A stretch of DNA of 64,000 bases from Planctomycetota bacterium (GTDB lineage: Bacteria; Planctomycetota; UBA8742; UBA2392): NCBI GenBank assembly GCA_020638675.1, contig JACKID010000001.1, positions 2,790,001 through 2,854,000 of the forward strand. The letters run 5' to 3'. The position numbers and the translations under genes were made by a program. The notes under the pieces were generated by a model. The model was not told the origin of the DNA, made no database searches, and saw only the letters and a program-made list of their open reading frames with translations. Every line of letters starts with the position of its first letter. Position 1 is the first letter of the stretch. Of this stretch, positions 8,027 through 17,000 are shown piece after piece.

Positions 8027-9421
8027 CTATCGGCGCTGGAAGGCGGCTTGCGGCTGTGCCACGCCGGCCTTGGTGCGTTCTTCCTTGAACTTGGTCAGCG
8101 TAATGCGGTTACCCTCGTCGTTGTACTCGACCTTGTCGACGCACTTGGTCATCAGCATGATGCCCAGCCCGCCGAGCTTGCCGGCCTTGCGACGCTCGCG
8201 CACGCGGTCAACGGCGCCGTCTTCGGGCGCGACGTACAGGCGCCAGTCGAAGCCCTTACCCTGGTCGCTTACGACCACGGTCAGGCGCTTGGCGTCGAGA
8301 TAGTACTCAACGTCCACGAACCTGTCGCGGCGGTGGCGGTTACCGTGCTGGGCCGCGTTGCTGCACGATTCGCGGAAGGCCGTGCACATCTGCACCTGCT
8401 GGCCTTCGTTCAGTCCTGAGTCGCTGAACAGACGCGCGGCGATTTCGTTCGCGCGGTCGATCCAGCGGTCCTCGGTCGGGAAGCGGAAGTACACTTCCTG
8501 TTCAAAGACGGCCTGTTCTTCGGTCGAACGCTCAAGCTCGCGCTCGCCCAGCTCCAGCATGTCCTTCACTTCGAACGGCTGAGACAGCTGCTCGTTGCCG
8601 AGGAAGCGGAAAGTCTTGAACCAGGCCTTTTCCTTGCCTGCGGGCAGCATCTCGAGGATCGGCACCAGCGAGCTGTTCTTGTGGGTCTTGGCGTACTCGA
8701 CCACGGCGTCGGCGTCCGGCATGACGCAGTCGATGATGATCAGGCTGATCGGGTCCTCGATCAGGTACTGCTTGGCCTGATCCAGCGACGTCACGACCTC
8801 GACGATCCAGCCCGCCTTGCTGAAGTGGTACTCGATCGTCTTGATGAACGGGTCTTCGGCGTCCTTGCAGCCAAGCAGGATCTTGTTGGCGCGCGCCGTA
8901 TCAAGCTGTTCTTTAAGCTTGCCGGAAGCCTCGAAGGCCACCGCGCCGCCCTGCACCGTGTCGATCAACTGCGGCGCCGCGGAGAATTCCACGCTGCGCT
9001 TGGAAACCGCGATGGTGCGCACGCCCTCGTGCCCGTCTTCAGCGGGAACGATCTGCGCCTTGCGTTCTTTCAGACGGAACTGGCCGAAGCCGGTCAACTC
9101 AACGACGTCGTGGCGCATCACCTTGCCGATGATCGCGTCCACCAACGCCGCCGCAACGCTGGAAACGTCGCCGCTGTTCAGCCCGTGCTTGCCCTCGATG
9201 CCGTCGGCCGTGTCGCCGCCGGGCACCGTGAGCGTCTTGCCCTTGCCCTTGGCGGGGCAGCTAATCGCACCCAAGTCCTTGAGCTCGACCGCTTTGCCGG
9301 CAACCAGCGATTCGCGCACGAAATCAAGGATCGCGTCGACGACCTTGCCGGCGATCGCTGCATCAACACCGGCGGCCCGTGCGACTTCAGGGACAACTTC
9401 AGCTGAATTCCAAGTCTTCAT
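8027..9421 (-). CDS. Fusion: two HU/IHF-like domains, receiver domain, RsbW-like HATPase
   Basis: A 464-residue multidomain regulator. Residues 1-68 and about 82-155 are two HU/IHF-type DNA-binding units; the second has VELTGFGQF, the typical HU beta-arm entry, and the first has VELKDLGAI. Residues about 178-292 are a CheY-like receiver with the candidate phosphoacceptor D231 in IIIDCVMPD. Residues about 308-448 are a GHKL ATPase of the anti-sigma serine-kinase type, with N-box ESCSNAAQHGN (351-361), G1 box SDQGKG (385-390) and G2 box GGLGIML (417-423). No histidine-kinase dimerisation helix is present. The order suggests a DNA-tethered, phosphorelay-gated switch kinase. The neighbour downstream of a 58-nt gap is a MshEN protein on the same strand. 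Family assignments are firm; the combined role is inference. Confidence 0.82.
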   Translation of the reverse strand: MKTWNSAEVVPEVARAAGVDAAIAGKVVDAILDFVRESLVAGKAVELKDLGAISCPAKGKGKTLTVPGGDTADGIEGKHGLNSGDVSSVAAALVDAIIGKVMRHDVVELTGFGQFRLKERKAQIVPAEDGHEGVRTIAVSKRSVEFSAAPQLIDTVQGGAVAFEASGKLKEQLDTARANKILLGCKDAEDPFIKTIEYHFSKAGWIVEVVTSLDQAKQYLIEDPISLIIIDCVMPDADAVVEYAKTHKNSSLVPILEMLPAGKEKAWFKTFRFLGNEQLSQPFEVKDMLELGERELERSTEEQAVFEQEVYFRFPTEDRWIDRANEIAARLFSDSGLNEGQQVQMCTAFRESCSNAAQHGNRHRRDRFVDVEYYLDAKRLTVVVSDQGKGFDWRLYVAPEDGAVDRVRERRKAGKLGGLGIMLMTKCVDKVEYNDEGNRITLTKFKEERTKAGVAQPQAAFQRR

Positions 9422-9479
9422 GCGTTCGCCCCGCGATGGAAGCTCTCAGTGTAACTGCTTGGCCGCTGCAATGAAACGG

Positions 9480-10250
9480 CTAGCGTCCACCGAGGTCCTT
9501 GGCCCGGTCGGACAGCTCGCGCTGATCCACCACGCCCTTGCGCTTCAAGAGTTCAACAACGCTGTCGTACAACTCCTGCTCGGTGATCAGGCCCTTCTTG
9601 AGCAGGACAGGAATCACAGCCGCGCGCAAGTCGGCGCGGGTGACGGCACTTGTGTTAAGCTTCGCGCCCTGGTCGCCCAGGCGGTTGCGAACGCCGTCAA
9701 TCAGGGATGATTCGGTTGCGTCGCGCAACGCCGCAAGGCTGCCCTTGCTGGCCGGGCGCAGCTTGCCGGCGCTCTTCGGCTTCAACGACGGGTCGCTGAC
9801 GACGGACTCGCGCTCTTTCTCGTTCAGGTACTCGGCGATCGCGCGCTTGATGCTGTCGCGCGTTGCGAGGGTTGTTTCGATCTTCTTGCCGGTCACGAAC
9901 TGCAACTCGTCCAGCGCCTCATAATCCGTCGGGTCGCTCATTGCGACCGTGAGGACGTTCGCCGTCTGGTGAACCGGGATCAGGTGGTGCTTTTCGATGA
10001 TGTCCTTGGGAACGGCCTTCAGCAGGTTGACCGGCAGGATCATGTTGGCGAGGTCGGTGACCTCCATGTTGTAGTGGCGTGCGATCTCGCGGGTGAGGGC
10101 TTCGTCAGTCATGTAGCCGAGCTTGACGATGATGCTGCCAATCTTGCCCCCCAGCGATTTCTGGTACTCGATCGCCGTGTCCAGCTGTTCCTTGGAGATC
10201 AGCTTCTTCTTCAGAAGCATTTCGCCCAGTTTCAAGCGCTCGAAGGCCAT
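9480..10250 (-). CDS. Free-standing MshEN / GspE-N domain protein
   Basis: A 256-residue protein made of the N-terminal domain of GspE/PilB ATPases without the motor. Residues 5-60 (LGEMLLKKKLISKEQLDTAI, then LGGKIGSIIVKLGYMTDEAL) and 60-145 (VPKDIIEKHHLIPVH, MSDPTDYEALDELQF) match the MshEN module, which in several homologues binds cyclic di-GMP. A linker follows, then a second short LLKKGLITEQELYDSVVELL helix pair at about 212-235. No Walker motifs. It lies upstream of and on the same strand as the HU-REC-HATPase gene, 58 nt apart, so the two may share a transcript. A full-length GspE/PilB is at 32396. Confidence 0.75.
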   Translation of the reverse strand: MAFERLKLGEMLLKKKLISKEQLDTAIEYQKSLGGKIGSIIVKLGYMTDEALTREIARHYNMEVTDLANMILPVNLLKAVPKDIIEKHHLIPVHQTANVLTVAMSDPTDYEALDELQFVTGKKIETTLATRDSIKRAIAEYLNEKERESVVSDPSLKPKSAGKLRPASKGSLAALRDATESSLIDGVRNRLGDQGAKLNTSAVTRADLRAAVIPVLLKKGLITEQELYDSVVELLKRKGVVDQRELSDRAKDLGGR

Positions 10251-10576
10251 CGTGTGTTCCTACAACTGCCCAGCAGGCGGACCTCCCCCAAGGTCGGTCC
10301 GTCATTGGAAGTCGTTCAGAAAAACCCGAGGGGGTACGCTAAACCGTAACAGGGGCCGCATTTAGCGTCAACGCATTTCACTGGCAGCGCTGGACTTGCG
10401 ACGTTTTCTGACACACTCATTCGGAGCGCAGGAAGCGGCTCTCAGCGCGCAGGAACGGCGACCCGGCAGTGGCCCGTGGCTTTTCCTGCCTCCTGCCCCC
10501 TCTTTCCTGCAACCTGCCCGTCCCATTTCCCGTCAATTATGCAAGCCCGATTCGTTACAATGGGTCAGGAGAAACA
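10251..10576. promoter_or_regulatory. Divergent intergenic region
   Basis: This 326-bp gap lies between divergent genes and should contain promoters for both. The plus strand is strongly pyrimidine-rich at about 10485-10535 (repeated CCTGC and TTTCC runs). No terminator, repeat array or RNA gene was recognised. The ribosome binding site AGGAG at 10567-10571 belongs to the rightward gene. Confidence 0.4.
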
Positions 10577-12409
10577 GTGACCGAACTTCAGCGCCGAATT
10601 CGCTCCTTCCGCACCCTCCTCATGTTCCGCATCGCCGGCTACGCGGCGTTGATCGGTCTGCTGGTCGCGTTGGTGCTGGTGCTGGTCGCCCCCTGGCTCC
10701 GCGATCTCGTCGGGCTGCCCGGCTACTGGGCCACGATCGCAATACCGCTGGTACTGCCCGCCATCTACGTCGCCTATGTGCTGATCCGCCGCCCTGACGA
10801 GCGCACGATCGTGCTCGCGGCCGACGCCTGGTGCGGTGCCGAGGGCTCTATCGTCAGCGCCTATGAGCTTGAGCAGGAACACCCGGACAGCCCCTTCATC
10901 CAGCCCGTCGTCGCCAGGGCCATCGCCCGGCTGCACCACAGCCGCCTGCCGGAGCCCCGCTCCATGCGCCTGCTGCTCGTCGTGCTGGCCGTGATGCTGA
11001 CGCTGTTGCCGGCCTCACGCTTCCTGCACGCCCAGATGCAGGCGGCCGATGAAGAGGACAAGCAGGAAGAGCTTGCCCGCAAAGTCGACGTCCCGCCCAA
11101 GGACGCGGAAAACCTCGCCAAGGACGCCGCGGCCACATCGGAAAAAGCCAGGGAGATCGGCGCGAAACAGCAGGAAAAACTCGCCGATGACCTCGAGCAG
11201 GCCGCCCGCAACGCCCAGGCCGGCGGCGGCGACAAAGAGCGCGCCCTGCGCGACGCCAACAGCCTCGCCGACCGCGCCCGCGCGCAGACCGAGGCGCAGA
11301 AACGCCGCGACGCCGCCCGCGAAGGAATGAAGGACAACTCCGCCACCAGCGAGCTGGCTGAGGCCATCGAGAACTCCGACCCGGGCGAAACGCAAAAGGC
11401 CATCGACAAGCTCGTCGAGCAGGTCTACCGCGAAGACGGCAGCATCGACATCGAACGCGCCCGCCAACTGCGCGACGCCATTGAGAAGGCCAGCAAGGAG
11501 GCGCCCCAGGACGCCCAGCTGCGCCGCGCCGCCGAGACTCTGGCCGAAAAACTGGACCCGGCCACGCTCAAGCGCACCGAGGAGCGTCGCGAGAAAACCG
11601 CAGGCGAGATGTCGGGCGACACCCTCGACCCCGAAGCAGTGGCCGAGGCCATGAAGAAGCTGAACGAAATCGACAAACGCGCCCTCGAAAACGCGCTGGA
11701 GGAGCTTTCCAAGTCAGCCAGTCCGCTGCGCGACCTCGACGTCAACGGCAAGGAAATGGAAGAGCTGCTGAAGAAGATCGACGCCGGCAAGATCGACCCC
11801 GAGCAGGCCAAGCAGATGGCCGAAGCCGCGCGCGAGCTCAGCGAGCGGCTTGAGCTGGATGCCGAAACCCTCAAGGACATGCTCAAGGAAGGCAAAGACT
11901 TCGGCGGGCTGGAGAAGGCCGCCGAGGAAATGCTGAAAAACATGCCCGAAGGCGCCGAAGCTCCCGGCCCGGACCAGATCCCCGAATGGGCCAAGGACGC
12001 CGTGCCCGAGGAAATGAAGAAGGCATGGCAGGAAGCGCGCGGGTCGGGCAATGACAACCGCGACGGCGCCGGCAAGATCAAAGGCGCAAACGACAATCCA
12101 CGGCCCGACGACGTAGAGGAAGGAAACGGCGGCGGCAAGGGCGGCAAAGGCACCGGCGGAGAAACCGCCAGGCCCGTCGACGGCGAGGGCAAGGAGGGCG
12201 GCGTCGACAGCACCGACACCGGCCAGGGCGACAAGGACCCCAACAAGGACCCTGAGCACTTGGACCCAACCAAGGCCGGCGGCGAGAAAGCCACCCGCGA
12301 CGCCACCGGGCGCAAGTCCAGCAGCAGCGGCATCAACACCCGCGACGAGGAAGAACGCCTCCCCCGCCGCTACCGCGACGCCGCCCGCAAGTATTTCGAG
12401 AGGGACTAG
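10577..12409 (+). CDS. Membrane protein with long Glu/Lys-rich coiled-coil region (DUF4175-like)
   Basis: A GTG start at 10577 is chosen because AGGAG lies 5 nt upstream and the protein then begins VTELQRRIRSFRTLLMFRIA; in-frame upstream starts lack a site. The product has 610 residues. Two membrane helices are at about 14-65 (GLLVALVLVLVAPWL, IAIPLVLPAIYVAYVL) and a third at about 135-155 (MRLLLVVLAVMLTLLP). About 300 residues of charged helix follow, then a Gly/Asp-rich linker and a C-terminal PRRYRDAARKYFERD. The layout resembles DUF4175-like membrane proteins often found near MoxR/BatA loci, but no such neighbours are present. Role unknown; an envelope-stress or assembly function is only a guess. 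Confidence 0.65.
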   Translation: MTELQRRIRSFRTLLMFRIAGYAALIGLLVALVLVLVAPWLRDLVGLPGYWATIAIPLVLPAIYVAYVLIRRPDERTIVLAADAWCGAEGSIVSAYELEQEHPDSPFIQPVVARAIARLHHSRLPEPRSMRLLLVVLAVMLTLLPASRFLHAQMQAADEEDKQEELARKVDVPPKDAENLAKDAAATSEKAREIGAKQQEKLADDLEQAARNAQAGGGDKERALRDANSLADRARAQTEAQKRRDAAREGMKDNSATSELAEAIENSDPGETQKAIDKLVEQVYREDGSIDIERARQLRDAIEKASKEAPQDAQLRRAAETLAEKLDPATLKRTEERREKTAGEMSGDTLDPEAVAEAMKKLNEIDKRALENALEELSKSASPLRDLDVNGKEMEELLKKIDAGKIDPEQAKQMAEAARELSERLELDAETLKDMLKEGKDFGGLEKAAEEMLKNMPEGAEAPGPDQIPEWAKDAVPEEMKKAWQEARGSGNDNRDGAGKIKGANDNPRPDDVEEGNGGGKGGKGTGGETARPVDGEGKEGGVDSTDTGQGDKDPNKDPEHLDPTKAGGEKATRDATGRKSSSSGINTRDEEERLPRRYRDAARKYFERD

Positions 12410-12414
12410 TCATC

Positions 12415-12449
12415 TAGTCTGGAGTCTGGAGTCTGGAGTCTGGAGTCAA
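12415..12449 (+). repeat. Left 35-bp terminal inverted repeat
   Basis: The element starts TAGTCTGGAG and is built of four successive GTCTGGA units, ending GTCAA. It pairs in inverted orientation with 12862-12896, with mismatches at positions 9, 13, 16 and 23. It overlaps the last codons and stop of the IVP gene. Confidence 0.85.
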
Positions 12450-12826
12450 CGGCCGGGCTTCTTCCTGCCCTTCAGGTAGTTCTGGAAGCCGGTGATTAGC
12501 GCCGCTGCTTCGTCTGCCGTCTTGTAGATTTCGTCGAAATCGCCTTGGTCAATCAGCCCGGCGTCGAGCACGTTGTAGGCGAAGCTCTGCACTTCGTTGG
12601 CCGAGCCGCGCGCAATGCCCAGAAAGTGGGCAAAGTCCTTGTCCGAATCCCGCCCGAAGCCTTCCGCAATGTTTGCGCCCACGGAATTCGCCGCGCCGGT
12701 GATCTGCCGCCGCATCCCGAAATCCAGCGCGTTCCCGGCCTTCTTGCAGGCCGCGTACACCAGCCGGCTCAATTCACGCGCCTTCTGCCAGCCCTGAATG
12801 TCTTCAAACCGCTTGATTGTCGCCAT
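12446..12826 (-). CDS. Four-helix-bundle protein, 23S rRNA intervening-sequence protein (S23/IVP) family
   Basis: A 126-residue protein of normal family length when started at the ATG 12826 (MATIKRFEDIQGWQKARELS). Diagnostic motifs are FEDIQGWQKARELSRLVY, the central RRQITGAANSVGANIAEGFGR and the helix FLGIARGSANEVQSF. Family members form pentameric four-helix bundles; some lie in 23S rRNA intervening sequences, others are relatives of the Avd protein of diversity-generating retroelements. Here no reverse transcriptase or rRNA is nearby. The gene fills a cassette bounded by inverted repeats, and its stop codon lies within the left repeat. GC content resembles the host. Confidence 0.88.
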   Translation of the reverse strand: MATIKRFEDIQGWQKARELSRLVYAACKKAGNALDFGMRRQITGAANSVGANIAEGFGRDSDKDFAHFLGIARGSANEVQSFAYNVLDAGLIDQGDFDEIYKTADEAAALITGFQNYLKGRKKPGR

Positions 12827-12861
12827 CTCCAGCCCCCAACTCGAACCAAATCGCCAGGCAT

Positions 12862-12896
12862 TTGACTCCAGACACCAGACCCCGGACCCCAGACTA
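12862..12896 (-). repeat. Right 35-bp terminal inverted repeat
   Basis: On the minus strand this reads TAGTCTGGGG... ending GTCTGGAGTCAA, matching the left repeat at 31 of 35 positions. It lies upstream of the IVP start codon and may carry part of that gene's promoter. Confidence 0.85.
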
Positions 12897-12977
12897 TCAC
12901 CGAAAACTTTTCCGTCGCACGGACGCCCTAAGTCGTTACATTGCCGGACCTTTACCCCGGAAGTGCGCGAGGCGTTG

Positions 12978-13874
12978 ATGACTCTGCGGGTCGTAATGTT
13001 GTTGCTGGTGGCTGCCATGGGCGCCTCCCTGTTCGCCCAGGGCATGAGCGAAGACTACGTCGCCGCGCGCACGGACGAGAAGTTCAACAAGCCCCACGGC
13101 TTCAGCTTCGAGTGGGACGTCTACGGCTACATCCCCTGGTTCGAGCAGCAGCAGCGCGTGCGCTCAGGCGGTATCGGCAGCGACGCCGTCAGCTACACCA
13201 AGGACATGGACGGCTTCCCCATCGGCTTCTTCGGCGGCACCGAGCTGCGCTTCCGCTTCAGTTGGCACGACAGCGTCGAGGTCGGCTACAACCTGTACTA
13301 CACCCGCGCCTTCAAGGACGAGCTGGACGACTTCACCCGCTGGAACGGGCTCATCTACCCGCCCAACACCGACATCGACTACGCCGCCGACTTCCACGAC
13401 TTCCACATCCTCTACCGCCGCGACCTGTTCCGGCTTGGTTTATCCAAGAACATCACCTTCTTCGTGAAGGCCGGGCTCGAGTACTCCTACATCCGCACGC
13501 AGGTCGGCAGCGACAACTTCCCGGCCGTGGATGACAAGGATGTCGAGACCTTCCGCGAGCTGTTCCCGTGGTACACGGCGGGTTTTGGCGCGGAGATCGA
13601 GATCGGCCAAAGCTTCCGCATCACGGCCGAGGCGCGCGCGACGTATGAGGTGGGTTTCCCGACGTTTCAGCGCCGCGACAAGAACGACATGAAGCAGAGC
13701 ATCTGGAGCCTGACCGGGCTGGTGAATTTCAACTGGAACATCACCGACTGGTTCGCGCTGGTGGTCAACGTCCACTACCGCTATCTGCGCGTGCGCCTGT
13801 ACGGCGGCTTCCGCCAGGACAACTTCCTCTGGTACAGCGTAGGCCCCGACATCGGCTTCGGGCTCCGGTTCTAG
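12978..13874 (+). CDS. Outer-membrane beta-barrel protein
   Basis: A 298-residue protein with a signal peptide (MTLRVVMLLLVAAMGASLFA, cleavage near AQG). Amphipathic strands alternate throughout (for example ELRFRFSWHDSVEVGYNLYY, ITFFVKAGLEYSYIR, SFRITAEARATYEVG). It ends in GFGLRF with a terminal aromatic residue, as expected for insertion by BamA. No enzymatic motif. Porin, opacity-like or structural barrel cannot be told apart. The ATG at 12978 is chosen because it begins the signal peptide. A terminator follows. Confidence 0.75.
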   Translation: MTLRVVMLLLVAAMGASLFAQGMSEDYVAARTDEKFNKPHGFSFEWDVYGYIPWFEQQQRVRSGGIGSDAVSYTKDMDGFPIGFFGGTELRFRFSWHDSVEVGYNLYYTRAFKDELDDFTRWNGLIYPPNTDIDYAADFHDFHILYRRDLFRLGLSKNITFFVKAGLEYSYIRTQVGSDNFPAVDDKDVETFRELFPWYTAGFGAEIEIGQSFRITAEARATYEVGFPTFQRRDKNDMKQSIWSLTGLVNFNWNITDWFALVVNVHYRYLRVRLYGGFRQDNFLWYSVGPDIGFGLRF

Positions 13875-13893
13875 CTTGAGCGACTCAACTTCC

Positions 13894-13926
13894 GGGCGCG
13901 CCGGTTGGCGCGTCCAGTGCTTTTAC
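13894..13926 (+). terminator. Intrinsic terminator after the beta-barrel gene
   Basis: A 9-bp stem GGGCGCGCC / GGCGCGTCC (one G-T pair) with loop GGTT is followed by AGTGCTTTT. Confidence 0.7.
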
Positions 13927-14004
13927 ACAACTGATACGAAGTGAGATTTGCCATTCTTTGGCTCAGGGGGCATGGTCAGGGTCGACTTTTGACGGAGGCC
14001 TTAC

Positions 14005-17000
14005 ATGCGCTATGCCCTGCTGATCTGCCTGCTGCTTGCACCGCTCTCCGCCCAGAGCATTGAAACCATCCACGACCTGCGCCGCGACGCGGAGACCAAC
14101 ATCTCCGACAAGAAGTACGAAGAAGCCCGCGTCGCCCTGCGCGATGCGGCGCTGATCGCGCGCTCCGTCGAGTACCCCGAACTTGAAGTCACCTGCCTGC
14201 TGCGCCTCGGGCAGCTCCTGCGCTGGAGCGAAACCGGCATCACAGACGAGGCTGCGGCGTACCGGCTCAGCGAAACGGCCCGGATCATCGCAACACGCGC
14301 CGGACTGCACGAGCAGGAAGCAGCCGCACTTGACCGCCTGCGCGGCCGCTCCGATGAAGACTGGAAAGCCTGCGCCGACGCCTCTCTCGCTTGGGGCGGC
14401 TTTGCAACCTTCGAGTACCAGTGGCAGATCGAGAACGACCCCAAGCTCACCGACAACGACGCCCGCCGCGAATTCCTCAAGACCTGCATGGACCTCGCCG
14501 ACGAGCGCGCCCGCACGCGCCTCGAGACGCACGCGCTCACATTGCCCGAAGGCGCGGGCGAGCGGATCGTCGCCCTGAGCGACAAGGCGCACGAGGCCGG
14601 TTTGACGCGCCTGGCGCTGGCCATCCTGGAAGACGGGCGCGAGCTGCTGCCCGCCGTCGCCAGGAAACGCCTGGAGCGGCTGGAAGGCACGGAGCGCTAT
14701 CGCGACATCTCCGAGGCCATCGCCGACACGACCACTACAAAGCCCAAGCAGGAAGAACGCGAAGCAGTCGAAGCAGCGCTGCTGCGCGCCTATCGCTACG
14801 CCGGCACCGCGCGCGATCTGCCGCTGCAGATCCGGCTGGCAGGTATGCTGCACGATTTTTCCGGCAAGCAGCGCTGGAGCGCAATCGTTGACTCTCTGCG
14901 CCAGCGCCAGTTGTGGGAGCTGACCAGCGACGGGCAGCGCGCCGTACGCGACGACTTCTTCCTGTATGAAGGTCTGATCGACCGGCTCGAAGAGCACGCG
15001 AACGACGCGCAGATCGCCCGCATTCTCCTTCAGCTTCGCGGCGATGCCAAAACGCCCGACCCGGCCCCATACGTCGAGGCGCTCAAGGCCGCACTGGCCG
15101 ACGAGAAGGCACGTGCCTCGGCCGCACTGATCGCGGAAGTCTCCGGGCGGCACGAGGGCTTTGCCGTATTGGTCGCAAGCCTGGCCGAGAAAAGCAATCC
15201 GCAGCAGCTTGCCTGGGCCATCGAGACACTGGCACGCCAGGAAGACCTCGACGCCCTGTTCAAGCTGCTGGACCACGAAGACTGGGCCGTACGCGAAGCC
15301 GCCGCCGCGGCCATGTTCCGCCTCGACACCAGCGCCGTCGGCGGGCGCCTTGTCTTCGCCGCCATGAAGCGCGCGGGAAGCGGCCATCTCGTGTACCTCC
15401 TTGGTTGCATGGCAAGAGCCGGCATACCCGGCACCCTGAGCGACCTCGAAAAGGAAGCCGCCGGCGAGAACCAGGCTCGCCGCGCGATCGCGGCCGGCAT
15501 TCTTGCGTCACTGGGCTACGCGACCCCGATCGCGACCATCCACACCATGCTCGATGAGGAGAAGCCGAACGTTGCCATCCCGCGCGCGCTCGGGCGCATG
15601 CCGCGCACTTGGGGCGAAGACCTGACGTACAAGGCCAGCCGCGCCGACAACATCCATGCCGCACGCGCCGCCTTCGTGCGCGGCGACAAGCGCCGCGCGC
15701 GCCGCCTGTTCTCCGGCCATCCGTACTCGACGGTGTATCTCGCGCCGGATCCGTCCAAAGGCGATCTCTCCCGTGGCGGCGAAGTCGACATGGTCGACAC
15801 CGCCTCAACGGCCGAAAGCGAAACCGTACGCGACCTGAACACCTGGGCCGCCGAGCGCGCGGGCGCGCAGGGCAACGAACTGGCAACCGCACGAGCAACA
15901 CCGGAAAACGAGGCCGAAGAACGCCCGCTCCACCGCCTCGCCCGGGCCGAGCGTGAAACCGCGCCGCCCGCCGAAGGCAACCGCAAGCGCCTCGTGCTGA
16001 TCGACATCGACGGCAACGGCATGGCCCGTTGCGCAATCGAGTTCGAAGTCGGCACGGCCGAGATCGTGGACAACAAACTTCGCATCCCCTACCGCTGGAC
16101 AATGAAGATCGATGCCGTGGCAGGCTCGATTGCAGGCCAGCTTTACAAGCAGGTCATTCTCGCGATGGCGGCCGCGGACGTGCTGGTCGGCGCGACCGTC
16201 GAAATTCCGGGCTACGAGCCTATCAAGGCCGGATTCGCAGGCGGCAACGACGACTGGAGCTTCATCGTCGCCGATCTGCCGTACAAAGAGCTTGGCGAAG
16301 GCCTCGGCGACAATACGCCCGCGCCGCTGGAAGAGGTGGTACAGGGCACACTGAAGGTGAGGTTCGATTTCTACGGAAACCCGGGCGGGCTGGAATTCCC
16401 GCTGCGGTACGTTGCGCCGCCGGCCGGAGACAAGCCCGACCTCGTGGCCCAGAGCATCATGCTCGACCCGCCCGTGCCCGAGCTCGGCACGTCCGCGCGC
16501 ATCTACCTGCGAGTCGTCAACAACGGCAAGCCCGTCGGCGACGTGGCTGTCAGCAGCGTGCGCTTCATGATCAAGAACCCGCAGTCCGAAGACGGCTGGC
16601 GTACGCTGGATGCGCGCGTGTTCTCACCGCGCGGCTGGCGCCCCGGCGAGGTGCGCACCTTCGAGGTACGCCCCAAGTTCGTCGAGGGCTACTACATGAA
16701 CACCTACAGCTACACCTACACACCCAACATCGGCGACACGACTATTCGCGCCGTCATCGACCCGGACAACACAGTCAAGGAGATGGACGAAGAGAACAAC
16801 GACATCGACGTCGAGTCGCCGCTACAGTACGACGAGGAACGGGGCACTGCGCTCGCCGAGTCCGAGGCGCTTGAGGCGCTGAAGCAACCGGCCGAAGACT
16901 TGAAGAACGCAAGCAACCTGGCGGAGCTCGACGACGCCTACGGGCGCGCCTACGACATTTTCGAGCGGCTCAGGAACAAAACGCCGGCCGTCACGATCAT

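Larger units (their letters stand above)
12415..12896. mobile_element. Small cassette bounded by 35-bp inverted repeats carrying an IVP gene
   Basis: A 482-bp unit is bounded by 35-bp inverted repeats (12415-12449 and 12862-12896, 31 of 35 positions matching). Its only gene encodes a four-helix-bundle protein. The left repeat starts 6 nt after the stop codon of the preceding gene. No transposase is present inside. The structure looks like a non-autonomous mobile cassette, but mobility is inferred from architecture alone. Confidence 0.65.

Noticed and set aside
12446..12826. Avd-like accessory protein of a diversity-generating retroelement
   Set aside because: No reverse transcriptase, template repeat or variable-protein gene is present nearby; only the general four-helix-bundle family is supported.
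12827..13045. Longer N-terminus of the IVP gene
   Set aside because: The extension would run through the right inverted repeat and lacks similarity to the family, whose proteins begin near MATIKRFEDIQ.
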